Below, piece by piece: positions 16,524-25,164 of a stretch of DNA of 64,000 nt (positions are counted from its first letter, which is position 1; each line of letters opens with the position of its first letter). The stretch is from Rhizobium jaguaris. Lineage in GTDB: Bacteria; Pseudomonadota; Alphaproteobacteria; Rhizobiales; Rhizobiaceae. The notes below the pieces were generated by a model. The model was not told where the DNA came from, made no database searches, and saw only the letters and a program-made list of their open reading frames with translations. Both the position numbers and the translations under genes were made by a program. Where the stretch lies: positions 1,169,501-1,233,500 of the forward strand of contig NZ_CP032694.1 in the NCBI RefSeq assembly GCF_003627755.1. The letters are read 5' to 3'.

Positions 16524-16556
16524 GGCAAAGCAGCACTCTGAGTGGTCCTTTGCCTC
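16522..16556. terminator. bidirectional terminator between parE and peroxiredoxin
   Basis: GAGGCAAAG (16522-16530) pairs perfectly with CTTTGCCTC (16548-16556), with CACT/AGTG pairing in the loop. It begins on the parE stop codon and serves the convergent peroxiredoxin gene from the other side. Confidence 0.6.
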
Positions 16557-16573
16557 TCTATTGAAATTAGCGC

Positions 16574-17059
16574 CTAAAGCTGCTCGATCATCGCCGCCGC
16601 GCCCGACACGATTGCCTGGCCGGGGCTTTCCTCGATGTTGAGCGCTTTCACCACGCCGTCTTCCACCAGTATCGAATAGCGCTTGGAGCGAATGCCGAGG
16701 CCGCCGGCGGAGAGGTCGATATCGAGGCCGAGCGCCTTGGTGAAAGAGCCGTCCCAGTCGGCGAGGAAATGGATCTTGCCCATGCCGCCCGAAGATTGCG
16801 CCCAGGCGCCCATGACATGCCAATCGTTGACGGCAACCACGGCGATGTCGTCGACGCCCTTGGCGAGGATGGCATCACGGTTTTCCAGATAGCCCGGCAG
16901 ATGGTTCAGCGAACAGGTCGGCGTAAAGGCGCCGGGAACGGCGAAGAGCACGACGCGCTTGCCGGCGAAAAGCTGATCGGTGGTGAGTTCAACCGGACCG
17001 TCAGCGGTCTTTTCCTTGAACGTGGCGGCGGGCAGTTTATCGCCGACAGCGATGGTCAT
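16574..17059 (-). CDS. peroxiredoxin, Prx5 type
   Basis: 161-residue thiol peroxidase of the Prx5/type II family that reduces peroxides. The peroxidatic cysteine is C49 in VPGAFTPTCS, with the expected Thr and Pro around it, and an Arg in GIRSKRYSIL completes the site. No second conserved cysteine of the atypical 2-Cys type is obvious, so reduction may come from glutathione or glutaredoxin. Monocistronic, leftward; convergent with parDE. Confidence 0.95.
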   Translation of the reverse strand: MTIAVGDKLPAATFKEKTADGPVELTTDQLFAGKRVVLFAVPGAFTPTCSLNHLPGYLENRDAILAKGVDDIAVVAVNDWHVMGAWAQSSGGMGKIHFLADWDGSFTKALGLDIDLSAGGLGIRSKRYSILVEDGVVKALNIEESPGQAIVSGAAAMIEQL

Positions 17060-17141
17060 GGCACTCTCCTTAGGTTGCGATTTGGGGCGCTTGAATGGCC
17101 GCCCCGTGAGTAAAACGGTTGGTCGAAACTATAGATCCGGG

Positions 17142-17984
17142 CTATTCGAACGCAAGCGTGGTTTCCATGGCGCGTTCACCGTCGACGACGAGGATGCCCC
17201 AGCTTTTTCCTTTGATATCGTAGTTCTTCGGAAGCTTGCCGATGGCGATTTCGGTCGCAAAAGTCTTGCCGTCGCGTTTGCCGTTGGCCTGTTTGAAAAA
17301 GACATAACCGGCCGGGCCGGTCAGATAGATTAGCGGCGCTTCGCCGTTTGCTTCCGGCAGCGTCAGGCGCAGCGAAAGGGTCTTCGCATCTGCCGAAAGT
17401 CCGTGATTTTCGACGGCAAAGTCCGGGGAAGGGGCTTGCGGCAGCAACGCATTGGCGGCGTCCAGCAGGGCTTGCTCATGCGGAGCTGACTGGCCGGCGT
17501 CCGATAGCGGCAGCGAAAATTGGGCCTGGAAGGGGATGCAGATGTCCTTGCAGAGCCCGATGAAGGCGGTGAGGTCGAGTGTCGCCGGCTGTTTGCCATT
17601 GACGCGGAACTCGAGCGGCAAGGTCACCGGCGCGTCATAGCCGATTTCCTGGATTACGCCAACGGTGATCGGCTTGGGTGTCGGATAGCTGGTCTTTTCC
17701 AACGTGACGCCGCTTCCGGGCGCCGGGCTCACCTGTGGCGGAATACCGCTTTCGCCGGGCTCACGCCAATAGGTGATCCAGCCGGGCGCCGGCTCGATCT
17801 GCAGCGCGGCGCGGATATGGCCCTGAGCGTCCGGCGCCAGGGCCACTAGCCGCATGCGTCCGCCCTCATTGTCTATCCAGCCGCTCATGGCCGCATGGGC
17901 GGCGGTGCCGTCAGTCAGTATTGCGGCCGCGAGCGTTCCGAGCAGCGTTGTCAACAGGGGAGCGAAGGAGAGTTTTCCGATCAT
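17142..17984 (-). CDS. DsbD N-terminal-domain-like periplasmic protein
   Basis: 280-residue exported protein with the DsbD-alpha/ScsB-like immunoglobulin fold: PGWITYWREPGESGIPPQV near the start of the mature part and the redox pair in GLCKDICIPF (CxxxC). Signal peptide is at the N-terminus (FAPLLTTLLGTLAAAILTDGTAAHA). The membrane and thioredoxin domains of full DsbD are absent, so it must take electrons from a partner. The start at 17984 is chosen because it opens the signal peptide; no good ribosome site is seen, and ATG 18047 is an alternative. Confidence 0.8.
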   Translation of the reverse strand: MIGKLSFAPLLTTLLGTLAAAILTDGTAAHAAMSGWIDNEGGRMRLVALAPDAQGHIRAALQIEPAPGWITYWREPGESGIPPQVSPAPGSGVTLEKTSYPTPKPITVGVIQEIGYDAPVTLPLEFRVNGKQPATLDLTAFIGLCKDICIPFQAQFSLPLSDAGQSAPHEQALLDAANALLPQAPSPDFAVENHGLSADAKTLSLRLTLPEANGEAPLIYLTGPAGYVFFKQANGKRDGKTFATEIAIGKLPKNYDIKGKSWGILVVDGERAMETTLAFE

Positions 17985-18124
17985 GGAACAAGGATTTACC
18001 GGATGGCGCGATGCTGTGCCAGAACGACGCGGACAAGAAATGATCATTTTCAGTTGATTGATTTATGACATTGCCGCATCTTCTTTTTGAGGGGCGCAGT
18101 TACAGACTGCAGTCAGGAGGTACG

Positions 18125-18730
18125 ATGTCCCTATCGACGCTGAAGAATAAAAGCGAAAGAGGTTTTCTCGACGGCCAGTTCCTGATTGCCATGCCTGGTA
18201 TGGAAGACCAGAATTTCAATCGCACGGTGATCTATATCTGTGCTCATTCCGCAGCCGGTGCCATGGGCTTCGTCATCAACCGGGCGCAAAACCTCACCTT
18301 TACCGACGTGCTGCTGCATCTCGAAATGATCAAGGACGATGATGCTATTCTTCTGCCGGCGGTCGCTCGGGATTTCCCGATCCAGACTGGCGGCCCCGTT
18401 GAAAGTGGCCGCGGTTTCGTCCTCCATTCCGACGACTATATCAGCGACAGCAGTATTCCGGTGAGCGACGATATCAGCCTGACGGCGACATTGGATATTG
18501 TTCGCGCCATTTCCAAGGGCGGCGGGCCGAAGCGCGCCACCATGCTGCTCGGCTATGCCGGCTGGGGCGCAGGTCAGTTGGAGGCGGAAATCAGCAATAA
18601 CGGCTGGCTCAATTGCCCGGCCAACGAAGAGCTGATCTTCGATCGGAGCCTTGACGACAAGTATGAACGTGCCCTGGCCTTGATGGGTATCAATGCCGCC
18701 ATGCTGTCGCCGCATGCGGGGCATGCCTAG
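18125..18730 (+). CDS. YqgE/AlgH family protein
   Basis: 201-residue UPF0301 (YqgE/AlgH) protein. It shows [25 protein letters not shown], the GAMGFVINR motif, and [14 protein letters not shown], all in order; the C-terminal part has [16 protein letters not shown]. The molecular function of the family is not established. ATG at 18125 has a strong AGGAGG five bases upstream. It is divergent from the DsbD-N-like gene. Confidence 0.94.
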   Translation: MSLSTLKNKSERGFLDGQFLIAMPGMEDQNFNRTVIYICAHSAAGAMGFVINRAQNLTFTDVLLHLEMIKDDDAILLPAVARDFPIQTGGPVESGRGFVLHSDDYISDSSIPVSDDISLTATLDIVRAISKGGGPKRATMLLGYAGWGAGQLEAEISNNGWLNCPANEELIFDRSLDDKYERALALMGINAAMLSPHAGHA

Positions 18731-18822
18731 CCGACCGTCCTTTTGGAACGAAATATTGATAGTGGCGTTTCCCTGTCACCGCACCGGCAACTCCGCCGGT
18801 GCCGAATGAGGAGGCGTTCGCT

Positions 18823-19014
18823 ATGGGCAGCATGAGTGACAAGGCATCCGGCAAAGCCAACGAGATGGCTGGTAAGGCCAAACAGGTTGTCGGCAAGGCC
18901 ACGAAGAGCAAGAGCATGCAGGCCGAAGGCACGGCCCAGAAAGCTAAGGGTAAGGCTCAAGTGGCGGTTGGCAAGGCCAAGGACAAAGCCAAGGGCGCAG
19001 TAGGCCGGATGTGA
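18823..19014 (+). CDS. CsbD family small stress protein
   Basis: 63-residue Lys/Ala/Gly-rich hydrophilic protein with repeated [17 protein letters not shown] and [11 protein letters not shown] segments, the CsbD pattern of general-stress proteins. GAGGAGG lies seven bases before ATG 18823. Probably disordered in solution. A strong terminator follows after 70 bases, so it is monocistronic. Confidence 0.9.
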   Translation: MGSMSDKASGKANEMAGKAKQVVGKATKSKSMQAEGTAQKAKGKAQVAVGKAKDKAKGAVGRM

Positions 19015-19083
19015 TCCGGCAGTTCGGTATGCGTTAAGCTAAGTGCTGCGTCCTTTCGCGTGCTGTCGCATGCGCGGCGCAGT

Positions 19084-19120
19084 AAAAGAGCCTGTCACGA
19101 ATTCGCGACAGGCTCTTTTT
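19084..19120 (+). terminator. rho-independent terminator after csbD-like gene
   Basis: AAAAGAGCCTGTC (19084-19096) pairs perfectly with GACAGGCTCTTTT (19107-19119) around a ten-base loop, with a five-T run completing the element. Strong, and works in both directions. Confidence 0.9.
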
Positions 19121-19155
19121 CATGTCTTTGGCAGCCGAGTTTTGGAGCGCGTTCC

Positions 19156-20208
19156 ATGAGGCTTTTCGCTTGTGACCATTGTGGCCAACCGGTGCATTTT
19201 GATAACCGGCAATGCATGCGCTGCGGCCACCAGCTCGGCTTTGTTCCAGAGCTTCTTGCAATGTATGCGCTGGAGGCTGATGGGCCGAATTGGCGCTTGG
19301 TCGCCGAGCCGACACGTGTTGTCCGCTTCTGTGCCAACGCCGAACTCGATATCTGCAATTGGATGGTCGAAGCCGGAGATCCCGAACCTTTCTGCATTGC
19401 TTGTCGCCATAACCGGCTAGTGCCGAATACGGATACACAGCCGGGCACGGATCGCTGGCGACGGATCGGTCGCGCCGAGCGGCATCTGTTCTATTCGCTG
19501 CTGCGCTGGAACCTGCCGCATCCCGATCGCCAACAGGATCCACAGAGTGGGCTGGTCTTCGATTTCCTCGAGGACGAGGTGCAGGGTGGCAATGTCGTGC
19601 CGGCGAGAACCGGCCATGAGGAGGGGCTGATTGCCATCCGCGCCGCCGAGGCTGACGATGTCACGCGCGAGCAGGCGCGCACATCGATGAATGAGCCCTA
19701 TCGTACGTTGCTTGGCCATTTCCGTCATGAGGCTGGCCATTTCATCTGGAACAGGCTGATCCGCGACCGCAACCAGTTCGATGCCTTTCGTGCTGTCTTT
19801 GGCGATGAGCGGGTGGACTACGGCGCAACCCTGCAGCAGCACTATGAGAATGGACCGCCGCCGAACTGGCAGGACAATTTCATCAGCGCCTATGCCAGCG
19901 CGCACCCCTGGGAAGATTTCGCCGAATGTTTCGCGCACTACCTTCACATCGTCGATACTCTAGAGACCGCCCGCTCTTTCGGCTTGGCGGTCGATCCCAA
20001 CGGTTATCGCGAAATGGCAACGGCGGTCGATTTCAATCCCTATTGGGCTGAAAGCGCCGAACAGCTCGTCAGCGCCTGGATTCCCCTGAGCGTCGCGATC
20101 AACGCCATCCAGCGCAGCATGGGTCAGCCGGATTCCTATCCCTTCATCCTGTCGCCGCCGGTGGTGGCGAAGCTGGAATATCTACATGGAGTAATTAGGG
20201 GAGCGTAG
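19156..20208 (+). CDS. zinc-ribbon putative zinc metallopeptidase
   Basis: 350 residues. N-terminal zinc ribbon (CDHCGQP and CMRCGHQLG, about residues 5-24), a second CxxC pair near FCIACRHNRL, and a catalytic-looking HEAGH (FRHEAGHFIW) about residue 190 followed by a downstream acidic motif (WEDFAECFAHYLH). This is the DUF2248 / putative zinc-binding metallopeptidase family; substrates are unknown. GGAG lies eight bases before ATG 19156. The terminator at 19084-19120 separates it from csbD. Confidence 0.88.
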   Translation: MRLFACDHCGQPVHFDNRQCMRCGHQLGFVPELLAMYALEADGPNWRLVAEPTRVVRFCANAELDICNWMVEAGDPEPFCIACRHNRLVPNTDTQPGTDRWRRIGRAERHLFYSLLRWNLPHPDRQQDPQSGLVFDFLEDEVQGGNVVPARTGHEEGLIAIRAAEADDVTREQARTSMNEPYRTLLGHFRHEAGHFIWNRLIRDRNQFDAFRAVFGDERVDYGATLQQHYENGPPPNWQDNFISAYASAHPWEDFAECFAHYLHIVDTLETARSFGLAVDPNGYREMATAVDFNPYWAESAEQLVSAWIPLSVAINAIQRSMGQPDSYPFILSPPVVAKLEYLHGVIRGA

Positions 20209-20215
20209 CTCTTGC

Positions 20216-20257
20216 TAGAGCGCCGTGCGTTCATTTGAACGCACAAAGGTCGCTCTA
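20216..20257. repeat. nested palindrome between convergent genes
   Basis: Outer arms TAGAGCG (20216-20222) and CGCTCTA (20251-20257) enclose a perfect palindrome GTGCGTTCA-TT-TGAACGCAC (20225-20244). It sits between the metallopeptidase and the GGDEF/EAL gene and probably acts as a shared terminator; its motif is common between rhizobial genes. Confidence 0.7.
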
Positions 20258-20271
20258 ATCTTTTGGATGCT

Positions 20272-23184
20272 CTAGGCGCGCTTCGTCAGCGGAAAGCGTT
20301 CCTTCAACAGCCGGATGACCGAGTCCGATCCCATCGGCGGGCCGAAGATGAAGCTCTGGCCGTAGGCGCAGCCCATCTTGGCGAGTTCGAGCGCATCCTC
20401 TTCCGATTCGATGCCTTCGGCGACGACGCGCATATTGAGTTCGCGCGCCATGGAGATCACGGAACGCAAAAGCACGGCTTTCTTGTCGCTTTCGTCACGC
20501 ACCATCGCCTTGTCGAGCTTGATCGTGTCGAAGGGGAAACGGGTGAGGTAGGAGAGCGATGAATAGCCGGTGCCGAAGTCGTCGAGCGCTAGGCCGATGC
20601 CGGCTTCGCGCAGCTTGCCGAGCACGAGGCGGGCCTGTTCCGGGTTCTCCATTACCTGCGATTCGGTCAATTCGAGCTTGATGCGGTTCGGTTCGCAATG
20701 AGTTTTGGCGAGCAAAGCGCGGACATCATCGTAGAGCTCGTTGTTGAGGAGCTGCACGCTGGACAGGTTGATGGAAACAAAGAGCGGCAGGTCGCCGGTC
20801 TGGCGCTGCCAGGCCATCAGGTCGTTGGTCGCCTGTTCCATTGCGAACATGCCAAGCGGGCCGATAATATCCGAGGCTTCGGCGATCGGTATGAATTCCG
20901 ACGGCGGGATATTGCCGCGTTTCGGATGCTCCCAGCGCATCAGCGCCTCGAAGCCGGCGATTTCGGCGTCTTCCAGTCGAACGATCGGCTGGTAGACCAG
21001 CGACAATTCCTTGCGCTCGACGGCACGGCGAAGGTCCGTTTCAAGCTGCAGACGGTCGGTGCCGAAGCTGCGGAATGCAGGCTGGAAAGGCTCGACGCGA
21101 TTGCCGCCGGCACGCTTGGCGCGATACATGGCAAGCTCGGCGTCACTCAGCAGACCGGTGGCACTCTCCTGCTGGTCGACCCAGGACGTCAGCCCGATCG
21201 AAGCAGTCAGGATGATTTCGCGATTGGCGAAATTGATCGGCACCATGATCGCCTTGCTGATCGCATCGGCGAAATCAGCGACCTTTGCCGGGTCGCGTTC
21301 TGAAACCAGGATCAGGCCGAACTGGTCGCCGGAGAGCCGCGCCAGCGTGTCTTGCGGCTTCATCAGCCGACGAAGACGGCGTGTAAGCGCGATCAGGATA
21401 TTGTCGCCAGCGGCGACACCGAGCGTATCGTTGACCAGCTTGTAGCGGTCGATATCGATCACCATCACCGTCGGACGCAGCTGGTTGCCTTCAGGCGCCA
21501 AAGTGAGAACGGCCTGCAGGCGGTCTATGAAAACTTGGCGATTGGGCAGACCGGTCAGATTGTCGTGCAGCGCGTCGTGTAGCAGCCGCTCGATCGAATT
21601 CTTCTGCTCCGTGATGTCGACGATGGTGCCGACGCAGCGGATGATCTCGCCGTTCGAGCCGAGCACCGGGCGGGCGCGGATCGACAGCCAGTGGAAATGC
21701 CCGTCTTCGGCGCGGATGCGGAATTCATGGTTCAGCCGGCCGCGGCGGTGTTCGAGCAGCACGTCGAGTGTTGCGCGGAAGCGGTCGCGATCGTCGGGAT
21801 GCAGCCGCGGCAGCCAGTTGCGAGCCGCACCATGCATGGTGCCGGGCGACAGGCCGAGCTTCATCGAGATATCCGGGGTCGTCACCACACGGTCGCGCGC
21901 CACGTCCCAGTCCCAAACGGTGTCGCCGGAACCGGTAAGCGCCAGGGATTGCCGCTCGAGATCGGAGAACAGGCCCTGCTGGAATGCGCCGCCCGCGAAA
22001 GCATGCTGCATCACCGTGAAACCGATCAGCAGCACGATCAGAACGAGGCCGCCGCCGAGCGCCGGCTGGATGATGTCATTGTCGAGCTTACCCGTTATCG
22101 TCATCCAGGCGCCGAACAGCCAGACCAGGATCAGCGCCCAGGCGGGTACCAGCAGAATGGCGCGGTCATAGCGGCTGAAGCCGAGATAGATGATGAGCAG
22201 CAGACCCGCCGTCGCCGTCAGCGCCAGCGACAGCCGTGCGATACCGGCGGCGATGGATGGGTCGTAGATCGCCACGCCGAAAAGCAGGGCGAGACCGAGC
22301 ACCCAGGCAAGTGTCACGTAGCCCAGATGCGCATGCCATCGATTGAGGTTCAGATAGGTGAACAGGAAGATCACCAGGCTCGACGCGAGCGCTACCTCCG
22401 CACAGGCGCGCCATATTCGCTGATCGCTGGAGGTGATGCTGATGAGTTTGCCGAGGAAACCGAAATCGACGCAGATATAGCCGAGCACTGCCCAGGCAAG
22501 CGCTGCCGTCGCCGGCAACATCGAGGTGCCCTTGACGACGAAGAGAATGGTCAGGAATACCGCCAGCAGACCGGCGATGCCGAGCACGATGCCGCGATAG
22601 AGTGTGAAGGCGTTGACAGTGTCTTTGTAAGCGTTCGGCTCCCAAAGATAGAGCTGCGGCAGATTCGGCGAGGAGAGTTCGGCGACAAAGGTGACGACCG
22701 CGCCGGGGTTCAGCGTGATGCGGAAGACGTCGGCCTCGTCGCTTGGCTGCCGGTCGAGGGCAAAGCCCTCGCTCGGCGTGATCGCGATGATGCGCTGCGA
22801 GCCGAGGTCCGGCCAGAACATTTTCGAGTTCACCAGGCGGAAGTGAGGTGCGACGATGACGCGCTCAAGCTGTTCTTCCGAGACATTGGCGAGTGCAAAG
22901 ACGGCCCAGTCGCCCTGATGGTTCGGCGATGAGGACCGCACCTCGATGCGGCGGCGAATGCCGTCGGCGCCGGCGGCGGTGGAAACCTGAAAGGCCTCGC
23001 CCTGATTGGTGTAGATCTCCGTCGTCGCTGTCAGATCCAGCGCGGTGTCGTCGCGCGAAATCTTCACCGGTTCGGCGGCATGCGCCATGCCGGCAAGAAA
23101 GAACAACATGGCAGCCGTGAGGATCGCGAGGATCGCGGACGACCATTTGGTCAACGGCGGGGTTGGCGTGAGATCGGCGGTCAT
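20272..23184 (-). CDS. membrane GGDEF-EAL cyclic-di-GMP protein
   Basis: 970 residues: signal or first helix (about 16-36), a periplasmic beta-rich domain, about seven membrane helices (190-410, a 7TMR-DISM-like arrangement), a PAS domain ending VGTIVDITEQK near 545, a GGDEF domain and an EAL domain. The GGDEF motif reads SGDQF (near 616), so cyclase activity is probably lost. The EAL domain has EALMRW (near 743), ELTES and DDFGTGYSS, so phosphodiesterase activity is probably kept. A periplasmic cue would thus control c-di-GMP breakdown. Last gene of the leftward run thrC - M16 peptidase - GNAT; overlaps the GNAT gene by four bases. Confidence 0.93.
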   Translation of the reverse strand: MTADLTPTPPLTKWSSAILAILTAAMLFFLAGMAHAAEPVKISRDDTALDLTATTEIYTNQGEAFQVSTAAGADGIRRRIEVRSSSPNHQGDWAVFALANVSEEQLERVIVAPHFRLVNSKMFWPDLGSQRIIAITPSEGFALDRQPSDEADVFRITLNPGAVVTFVAELSSPNLPQLYLWEPNAYKDTVNAFTLYRGIVLGIAGLLAVFLTILFVVKGTSMLPATAALAWAVLGYICVDFGFLGKLISITSSDQRIWRACAEVALASSLVIFLFTYLNLNRWHAHLGYVTLAWVLGLALLFGVAIYDPSIAAGIARLSLALTATAGLLLIIYLGFSRYDRAILLVPAWALILVWLFGAWMTITGKLDNDIIQPALGGGLVLIVLLIGFTVMQHAFAGGAFQQGLFSDLERQSLALTGSGDTVWDWDVARDRVVTTPDISMKLGLSPGTMHGAARNWLPRLHPDDRDRFRATLDVLLEHRRGRLNHEFRIRAEDGHFHWLSIRARPVLGSNGEIIRCVGTIVDITEQKNSIERLLHDALHDNLTGLPNRQVFIDRLQAVLTLAPEGNQLRPTVMVIDIDRYKLVNDTLGVAAGDNILIALTRRLRRLMKPQDTLARLSGDQFGLILVSERDPAKVADFADAISKAIMVPINFANREIILTASIGLTSWVDQQESATGLLSDAELAMYRAKRAGGNRVEPFQPAFRSFGTDRLQLETDLRRAVERKELSLVYQPIVRLEDAEIAGFEALMRWEHPKRGNIPPSEFIPIAEASDIIGPLGMFAMEQATNDLMAWQRQTGDLPLFVSINLSSVQLLNNELYDDVRALLAKTHCEPNRIKLELTESQVMENPEQARLVLGKLREAGIGLALDDFGTGYSSLSYLTRFPFDTIKLDKAMVRDESDKKAVLLRSVISMARELNMRVVAEGIESEEDALELAKMGCAYGQSFIFGPPMGSDSVIRLLKERFPLTKRA

Positions 23185-23828
23185 TGCTGGTCGGATTTTC
23201 TGCTCAGGTCGGCGTCGGACGCCAACCGGGAAAACATCACGTGATCACGCCACTGACCGTTGATTTTAAGATAACCGCGCAAATGACCTTCCCGTTGGAA
23301 ACCGGCCTTTTCCAAAAGCCGCATGCTACGCTCATTATCCGGAATACAGGCTGCTTCAATACGGTGCAACTCAAGTCCCGAAAAGATGTAGGGTATAACC
23401 AACTGAAGTGCGGCGAACATATGGCCCTGGCCTGAGTGCCGCTCGCCCATCCAATAGCCGATCATGCAGCTTTGCGCGGCGCCGCGGCGGATGTAGCCGA
23501 TCGTGATGCCGCCGAGCAAAGTCATATTCTCTTTAAGAAAAATAAAAAGTGGGATGGCCTGGCCGGAGCTGTATTCCTGTTTGCCACGGATGACGCGGGC
23601 TCGATAGGCGCCCTCGGTCAGTTCGTCATGGCGCCAGGTCGGCTCCCAGGGTTCCAGGAAGCGTCGGCTTTCGGCCCGCAGCCGGTGCCATTGATTGAAA
23701 TCGGAGTAACGCGGCAGCCGCAGCAAATAGGTCGCGTTTTCGAGTTCGACCGCGTCCGGATGACGTGACAGAAACCGAAAGACCGATTTTTGCATTCCGC
23801 CCAGTACTCCCCGAAAGATTGAACCCAT
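23181..23828 (-). CDS. RimJ-like GNAT N-acetyltransferase
   Basis: 215-residue GNAT acetyltransferase of the RimJ/RimL type: LRLPRYSDFNQWHRLRAESRRFLEPWEP at the start, IGYWMGERHSGQGHMFAALQLVIPYIF (acetyl-CoA loop) and NERSMRLLEKAGFQREGHLRGYLKI at the end. RimJ-like enzymes acetylate ribosomal protein N-termini, but the substrate here is not known. ATG 23828 has little upstream pairing; ATG 23795 is possible. The stop overlaps the GGDEF/EAL start by four bases. Confidence 0.9.
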   Translation of the reverse strand: MGSIFRGVLGGMQKSVFRFLSRHPDAVELENATYLLRLPRYSDFNQWHRLRAESRRFLEPWEPTWRHDELTEGAYRARVIRGKQEYSSGQAIPLFIFLKENMTLLGGITIGYIRRGAAQSCMIGYWMGERHSGQGHMFAALQLVIPYIFSGLELHRIEAACIPDNERSMRLLEKAGFQREGHLRGYLKINGQWRDHVMFSRLASDADLSRKSDQQ

Positions 23829-23845
23829 AGGCTCGCGATGCGGTC

Positions 23846-25144
23846 TTAGCCGCTCGCGCTTTTGGAGGCGGGGGTCGGCGATGATAAGGACGTGATGATA
23901 TCTTCCATCGGCGCCAACTGTTCCAACGGCCCGATTGCCGACAGCGTCGGCACCGTGTCGAAGAACAGGCGGCCGGCAAGATCCGTCAGGCGGTCGATGG
24001 TGATGCCCTGCAACCGTTCCAGCATTTCCTGGTTGGGAATCGGCCGGCCGTAAAGCATCATTTGCCGTGCGATCTGACCGGCGCGCGCCGCTGGGCTTTC
24101 CTGTCCCATCAGCAACTGCGCACGGATCTGGGCGCGGGCGCGCTCGATTTCCTGCTGCTCGATCTGATGGGAGGATTTGTGCAGCTCATCAATGATGACC
24201 GGCACCAGTTCCGGCAGGTTCTCGCCGCCAGTTGCGGCATGGATGCCGAAAATGCCGGTATCGGAAAAGCCCCAATGAAAGGCATAGACAGAATAGCAGA
24301 GGCCGCGGAACTCGCGCACTTCCTGGAACAGCCGTGAGGACATACCCCCGCCGAGAATGTTGGCAAGGATCTGCGAACAGTAGAAGTCGCGCGTGTGGTA
24401 GGCGCGCCCCTCGAAGCCGAGCAGGATCTGCGCGTCCATGAGGTCGCGCGTCTCGCGGATATTGCCGCCGATATAGCGGGCAGGCTCGATGACGGGCGGC
24501 GCCGACGGCTTGGTCGGCAGGCTGGAGAAGCGCTCTTCGACCTGGCGTACGAAGCTTTCGTGGTCAACGGCGCCGGCGGCCACCACGAACATGCGGTCGG
24601 TTGTGTAGTTGCGGCTGAGATAGCCACGGATTTGGTCGGGCGAAAAGGAAACGACAGTCTCCGGCGTGCCCAGAATCGCCCGGCCGAGCGTCTGGCCGCG
24701 ATAGGCGACTTCGGAAAATTTGTCGAAGACTACGTCGTCGGGCGTGTCGTTCGCGGCGTTGATTTCCTGCAGGATGACCTGCTTTTCGCGCTGCAACTCG
24801 TCTTCGTCAAAAGCAGATTCAGTCAGGATGTCGGCGAGGATATCGACGGCGAGCGGCACATGGTCCTTCAGCACGCGGGCATAATAGGAGGTCGTCTCGG
24901 TAGAAGTGGCGGCATTGACTTCGCCGCCGACATTCTCGATTTCCTCGGCGATCTGACGCGCCGTGCGACGCGCCGTACCCTTGAACGCCATGTGTTCGAG
25001 CAGATGCGCAATGCCGTGCTCCGCCTCGGTTTCGTTACGCGAACCCGATTTGATCCAGACGCCGAGTGCCACGCTTTCGAGGTGTGGCATCGTCTGGGTC
25101 GCTACTGTCAGCCCGGACGCAAGCCGGGTGCACTCCACTGTCAT
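23846..25144 (-). CDS. M16 zinc metallopeptidase (processing-peptidase-like)
   Basis: 432-residue pitrilysin-family peptidase with the inverted zinc motif HLLEH at 47-51 (GIAHLLEHMAFKGT) and the downstream glutamate near residue 127. It closely follows the pattern of alphaproteobacterial homologues of the mitochondrial processing peptidase beta subunit. The glycine-rich loop LANILGGGMSSRLFQEVRE is present. Second gene after thrC with a 20-base gap; co-transcription is likely. No signal peptide, so cytoplasmic or membrane-associated action is expected. Confidence 0.95.
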   Translation of the reverse strand: MTVECTRLASGLTVATQTMPHLESVALGVWIKSGSRNETEAEHGIAHLLEHMAFKGTARRTARQIAEEIENVGGEVNAATSTETTSYYARVLKDHVPLAVDILADILTESAFDEDELQREKQVILQEINAANDTPDDVVFDKFSEVAYRGQTLGRAILGTPETVVSFSPDQIRGYLSRNYTTDRMFVVAAGAVDHESFVRQVEERFSSLPTKPSAPPVIEPARYIGGNIRETRDLMDAQILLGFEGRAYHTRDFYCSQILANILGGGMSSRLFQEVREFRGLCYSVYAFHWGFSDTGIFGIHAATGGENLPELVPVIIDELHKSSHQIEQQEIERARAQIRAQLLMGQESPAARAGQIARQMMLYGRPIPNQEMLERLQGITIDRLTDLAGRLFFDTVPTLSAIGPLEQLAPMEDIITSLSSPTPASKSASG

Positions 25145-25164
25145 CGTCTGTCTTTCTGCGTTTA

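Noticed and set aside
21691..22932. 413-codon plus-strand frame over the GGDEF/EAL gene
   Set aside because: Shadow of an intact domain-rich gene; no ribosome site.
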